A DNA stretch of 8,467 bases, taken from JAAYJM01 sp964498585 (GTDB lineage: Bacteria; Bacteroidota; Ignavibacteria; Kapaibacteriales; UBA2268). Shown here one piece after another: positions 7,127 through 8,467 of the stretch. The notes under the pieces are model-generated. The model saw nothing but the letters and a program-made list of their open reading frames with translations. It made no database searches and had not been told where the DNA came from. Position 1 is the first letter of the stretch, and each line of letters opens with the position of its first letter. The position numbers and the translations under genes are program-made. The stretch is from contig CAZCHH010000093.1 of the NCBI GenBank assembly GCA_964498585.1, positions 1-8,467 on the forward strand. Direction: 5' to 3'.

Positions 7127-7206
7127 TTATATTATTGAAAATAATTTATAATATTTCAAAATTGTAAATCATTTATTTATATATGTTTAATTTTAAAGCA
7201 AAAGCT

Positions 7207-7746
7207 ATGAAAACAAAAATACTATTCTGTTTTTTTGTGATATTATCTTATTTTATTTTTACATCGTGCAGTTCAAGCAATGACCCATCAAACGATGATA
7301 ATAAGTGTGAAATCACAGAAACGCTTGAAGATGGAACGATTGTTTCTGAGGACAAAGACGATTGGAAAAGCATTGAATTCGATGATTTTAATGTCCAAAT
7401 CACACCGGCTTATCCAAATCCTACAAAAAATATAATTAATTTTTCATTTCAACATTCATTCGATTGTTGGATTTCAGCATCTATGGTTTTTGAACACAAA
7501 ATATCAGTTGATGGAAATTCAAAAATAATCAATGATACAGCAAAAATTATTGATAATGCATACTATTTAGGTAATAAAAAATACCATTATCAGTATACTT
7601 TCCGTGGGCTTGATTCAAATTATGTTTTTACTAGTAGTTGTTTCCGTTTATTATTGACTGCTAAATATCATTATAAAGATTCTTTGAATAATTCTCGAGT
7701 ATTTGAAGCTACAACTTATGGCGATGTAAAATACTTAATGGAATAA
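7207..7746 (+). CDS. small lipoprotein with internal YPNP motif, function unknown
   Basis: I do not recognise a function. The 179-residue product begins with a lipoprotein signal peptide: MKTK, a long aromatic/aliphatic core, then Phe-Thr-Ser-Cys with lipidated Cys21. Phe at -3 is slightly off the usual Leu/Val but is acceptable in this group. The residues after Cys21 are Ser/Asn/Asp-rich (SSSNDPSNDDN), which may favour surface display. Residues 67-72 read PAYPNP followed by a TKNIINFSF strand. This resembles the opening of a T9SS type A sorting domain, but the rest does not match one and is instead a beta-rich region of about 100 residues. An in-frame ATG at 7183 would add eight residues. 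I prefer 7207 because it gives a standard signal peptide beginning; neither start has a Shine-Dalgarno site. Cys34, Cys87 and Cys137 remain in the mature part. Confidence 0.75.
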   Translation: MKTKILFCFFVILSYFIFTSCSSSNDPSNDDNKCEITETLEDGTIVSEDKDDWKSIEFDDFNVQITPAYPNPTKNIINFSFQHSFDCWISASMVFEHKISVDGNSKIINDTAKIIDNAYYLGNKKYHYQYTFRGLDSNYVFTSSCFRLLLTAKYHYKDSLNNSRVFEATTYGDVKYLME

Positions 7747-7756
7747 TTTCAGAACC

Positions 7757-7788
7757 CCTGACTCCATAACAAAAATAAAGGAGTTAGG
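7757..7788 (+). terminator. hairpin behind the lipoprotein gene, terminator-like without T-run
   Basis: CCTGACTCC (7757-7765) pairs with GGAGTTAGG (7780-7788) over nine positions, one of them a G-U pair, with a 14-base A-rich loop. It starts ten bases after the stop codon. No T-run follows, so it may be factor-assisted or may be a repeat remnant or insertion hot spot. Confidence 0.35.
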
Positions 7789-8006
7789 AGAATTGCCTCG
7801 TAAATAACAAATGCGCAAATTATCCAGAAAAGGTGTCATCGTATATTGCACCCGCTGAAAGAAACAAAAATAGTTTTTTATAATTATTATTGTAGTTTTT
7901 CTTTTTTTGCTTCTTTTTTTCTTTTTGTTAATATGTTAATAACTTTATAAGTTCTTTGAAAATATAAAATTAAAATTAACAACTTTTTATTTAATTATTA
8001 ACTTCT
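7789..8006. other. non-coding stretch that probably contains the unresolved left end of the IS110 element
   Basis: I see no gene here. Positions 7789-7862 are less AT-rich than the rest; the only notable open frame is a 15-codon one at 7811-7858. From about 7863 the sequence becomes almost purely A/T with T-runs and repeats such as GTTAATATGTTAATAAC. The change in composition could mark the host/element boundary, but IS110 elements lack long terminal inverted repeats, so I cannot place it. A 10-base word, GTTCTTTGAA, at 7951-7960 recurs at 8060-8069. Confidence 0.4.
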
Positions 8007-8014
8007 TAAATTTG
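7984..8014 (+). promoter_or_regulatory. promoter for the candidate bridge RNA and transposase
   Basis: TAAATTTG at 8007-8014 is an exact -7 element. Nineteen bases upstream TTTT (7984-7987) matches the -33 TTTG at three of four positions. Transcription would start at about 8019-8022, directly before the structured block beginning at 8029. That agreement supports an RNA gene here. Confidence 0.45.
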
Positions 8015-8020
8015 CAATAT

Positions 8021-8170
8021 AGAAGTGGTGGGATGGATAAAAATCCTAGTTTGTCATTGGTTCTTTGAAGCCCTTCAGAATGGTGATTCCCATCCCATAT
8101 ATACTTTATTAAACTTGGACAGTTCATTAGGCTTCGAGCCTGTATTGCGATGATAAGTATATAAAGTATT
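8021..8170 (+). ncRNA. candidate IS110 bridge RNA (target/donor guide RNA)
   Basis: A GC-richer island in very AT-rich DNA lies between a TAAATTTG promoter element and the transposase start. Stem one pairs TGGGATGG (8029-8036) with CCATCCCA (8090-8097), eight perfect pairs. Inside it are a GGAT-AAAA-ATCC hairpin (8035-8046, sharing two bases with the outer stem) and a TGAA-GCCC-TTCA hairpin (8066-8077). Stem two follows with no spacer: TATATACTT (8098-8106) pairs with AAGTATATA (8155-8163), nine perfect pairs, enclosing an AGGCT-TCG-AGCCT hairpin (8129-8141) and large internal loops on both sides. A rival pairing uses 8101-8108 with 8162-8169. Known IS110-group elements encode a bridge RNA in this place, with two internal loops that base-pair to target and donor DNA. 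The assignment of loops is inference; transcription is unproven. Confidence 0.55.
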
Positions 8171-8220
8171 TACTTCTTTTTATTATTAAATATATTATTA
8201 TTTATTACGAAAGATATTAT

Positions 8221-8467
8221 ATGGAAAATATAATTGGTATTGATATGTCTAAGAAATTCTTTGATTCTTATGTTAAAAATAAAATTGTTCATTCCGATAA
8301 TAATGAAAAAGGCATAGCTAAATATGTTGAAAGTTTACCAGAGAATTCAAAGTGTGTTATGGAATCAACCAGCACTTATGGAGATAAATTAGCTAATGCT
8401 CTTATAAAAGCCGGACATATCGTTTATATTGTTAATCCTTTGCAAATTAAACATTTTGCAAAGATGA
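8221..8467 (+). CDS. IS110-family transposase (DEDD recombinase), N-terminal part only
   Basis: The first 82 codons are present; the gene continues past the window. The protein starts with the RuvC-like DEDD domain of IS110 transposases: GIDMSKKFFD with the first acidic residue Asp8, then VMESTSTYGDKLANALIKAG with the second, Glu48. The conserved VNPLQIKHFAK follows at about 71-81. The two later Asp residues and the C-terminal domain with the catalytic Ser (Transposase_20) would lie downstream. In this family the protein, directed by a bridge RNA, recombines the circular element with a short target without degrading flanking DNA. The Asp8-to-Glu48 spacing is slightly compact. The start ATG has only a weak purine stretch upstream (GAAAG), typical for this genome. 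The visible frame is intact, so nothing here suggests inactivation. Confidence 0.92.
   Translation, partial: MENIIGIDMSKKFFDSYVKNKIVHSDNNEKGIAKYVESLPENSKCVMESTSTYGDKLANALIKAGHIVYIVNPLQIKHFAKM

Larger units (their letters stand above)
6880..7206. other. 327-bp intergenic region: degraded palindrome and promoter element
   Basis: No gene is supported here. A loose inverted repeat lies behind the porin-like gene (TAGTAT at 6910-6915 with ATACTA at 6929-6934, loop of 13), too weak to call a terminator. The degraded palindrome at 6966-7017 and a TAAATTTG element at 7119-7126 are listed separately. The remainder is homopolymer-rich A/T sequence. Confidence 0.5.
8007..8467 (+). mobile_element. IS110-family insertion sequence, left part only
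   Basis: The start of an IS110-type transposase preceded by a structured non-coding segment identifies the element. The given left limit is only the minimal extent: the true left end lies somewhere in about 7790-8007, and the right end is beyond the window. No terminal inverted repeat or target duplication can be tested. It inserts or sits behind the lipoprotein gene and disrupts no recognisable coding sequence here. Confidence 0.7.

Noticed and set aside
7811..7858. 15-codon open frame starting ATGCGC in the spacer before the insertion sequence
   Set aside because: It is too short, has no ribosome site or recognisable motif, and could not be distinguished from chance.
7949..7959. AGTTCTTTGAA resembling the boxA antitermination motif of rRNA leaders
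   Set aside because: No rRNA gene or other boxA context is near; the same word recurs in the candidate guide RNA, so I treat it only as a short direct repeat.
8164..8220. Additional hairpins in the A/T stretch directly before the transposase
   Set aside because: The sequence is nearly pure A/T, so short complementary words are expected by chance; only the 8162-8169 rival arm is noted within the RNA entry.

Overview
The window is AT-rich (roughly 30% GC by eye) and looks like a chromosomal segment from the Bacteroidota and relatives (Ignavibacteria/Kapabacteria-like members of the FCB group). Four independent signs agree. A beta-propeller protein ends in a type IX secretion (T9SS) sorting domain. 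Promoters fit the Bacteroidota -33/-7 pattern TTTG-N19-TAnnTTTG. The phosphohexomutase has the GEGSGG-type substrate loop common in that group. A lipoprotein carries a Ser/Asp-rich tail behind its lipobox. I cannot name a species.

Left part (1-3395, minus strand): an unrecognised exported protein that runs off the left edge lies 12 bp behind a secreted beta-propeller protein, probably as one operon. Upstream of them is mgtE, a CBS-gated Mg2+ channel. Its promoter lies back to back with that of rpsT in a 168-bp divergent spacer.

Middle (3564-6879, plus strand): rpsT (ribosomal protein S20) is followed with no gap by a GlmM-type phosphohexomutase, so the two are probably co-transcribed and translationally coupled. 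A 394-bp spacer then holds a terminator-like hairpin and a strong 50-bp palindrome. Next comes a porin-like outer-membrane beta-barrel protein.

Right part (6880-8467, plus strand): a spacer with what looks like a decayed copy of the same palindrome, a small lipoprotein with an internal Pro-Asn-Pro motif, then a 474-bp non-coding stretch leading to the start of an IS110-family transposase cut off by the window end. That non-coding stretch is the most interesting part. A TAAATTTG promoter element lies just before a GC-richer block that folds into two abutting stems with apical hairpins, immediately upstream of the transposase. This is the position and layout expected for a bridge (guide) RNA of an IS110-group element. 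The left end of the element, its guides and its target cannot be fixed from this window alone.

The housekeeping genes (mgtE, rpsT, glmM) are ordinary. The secreted, lipoprotein and porin genes fit a T9SS-bearing, Gram-negative-type envelope.
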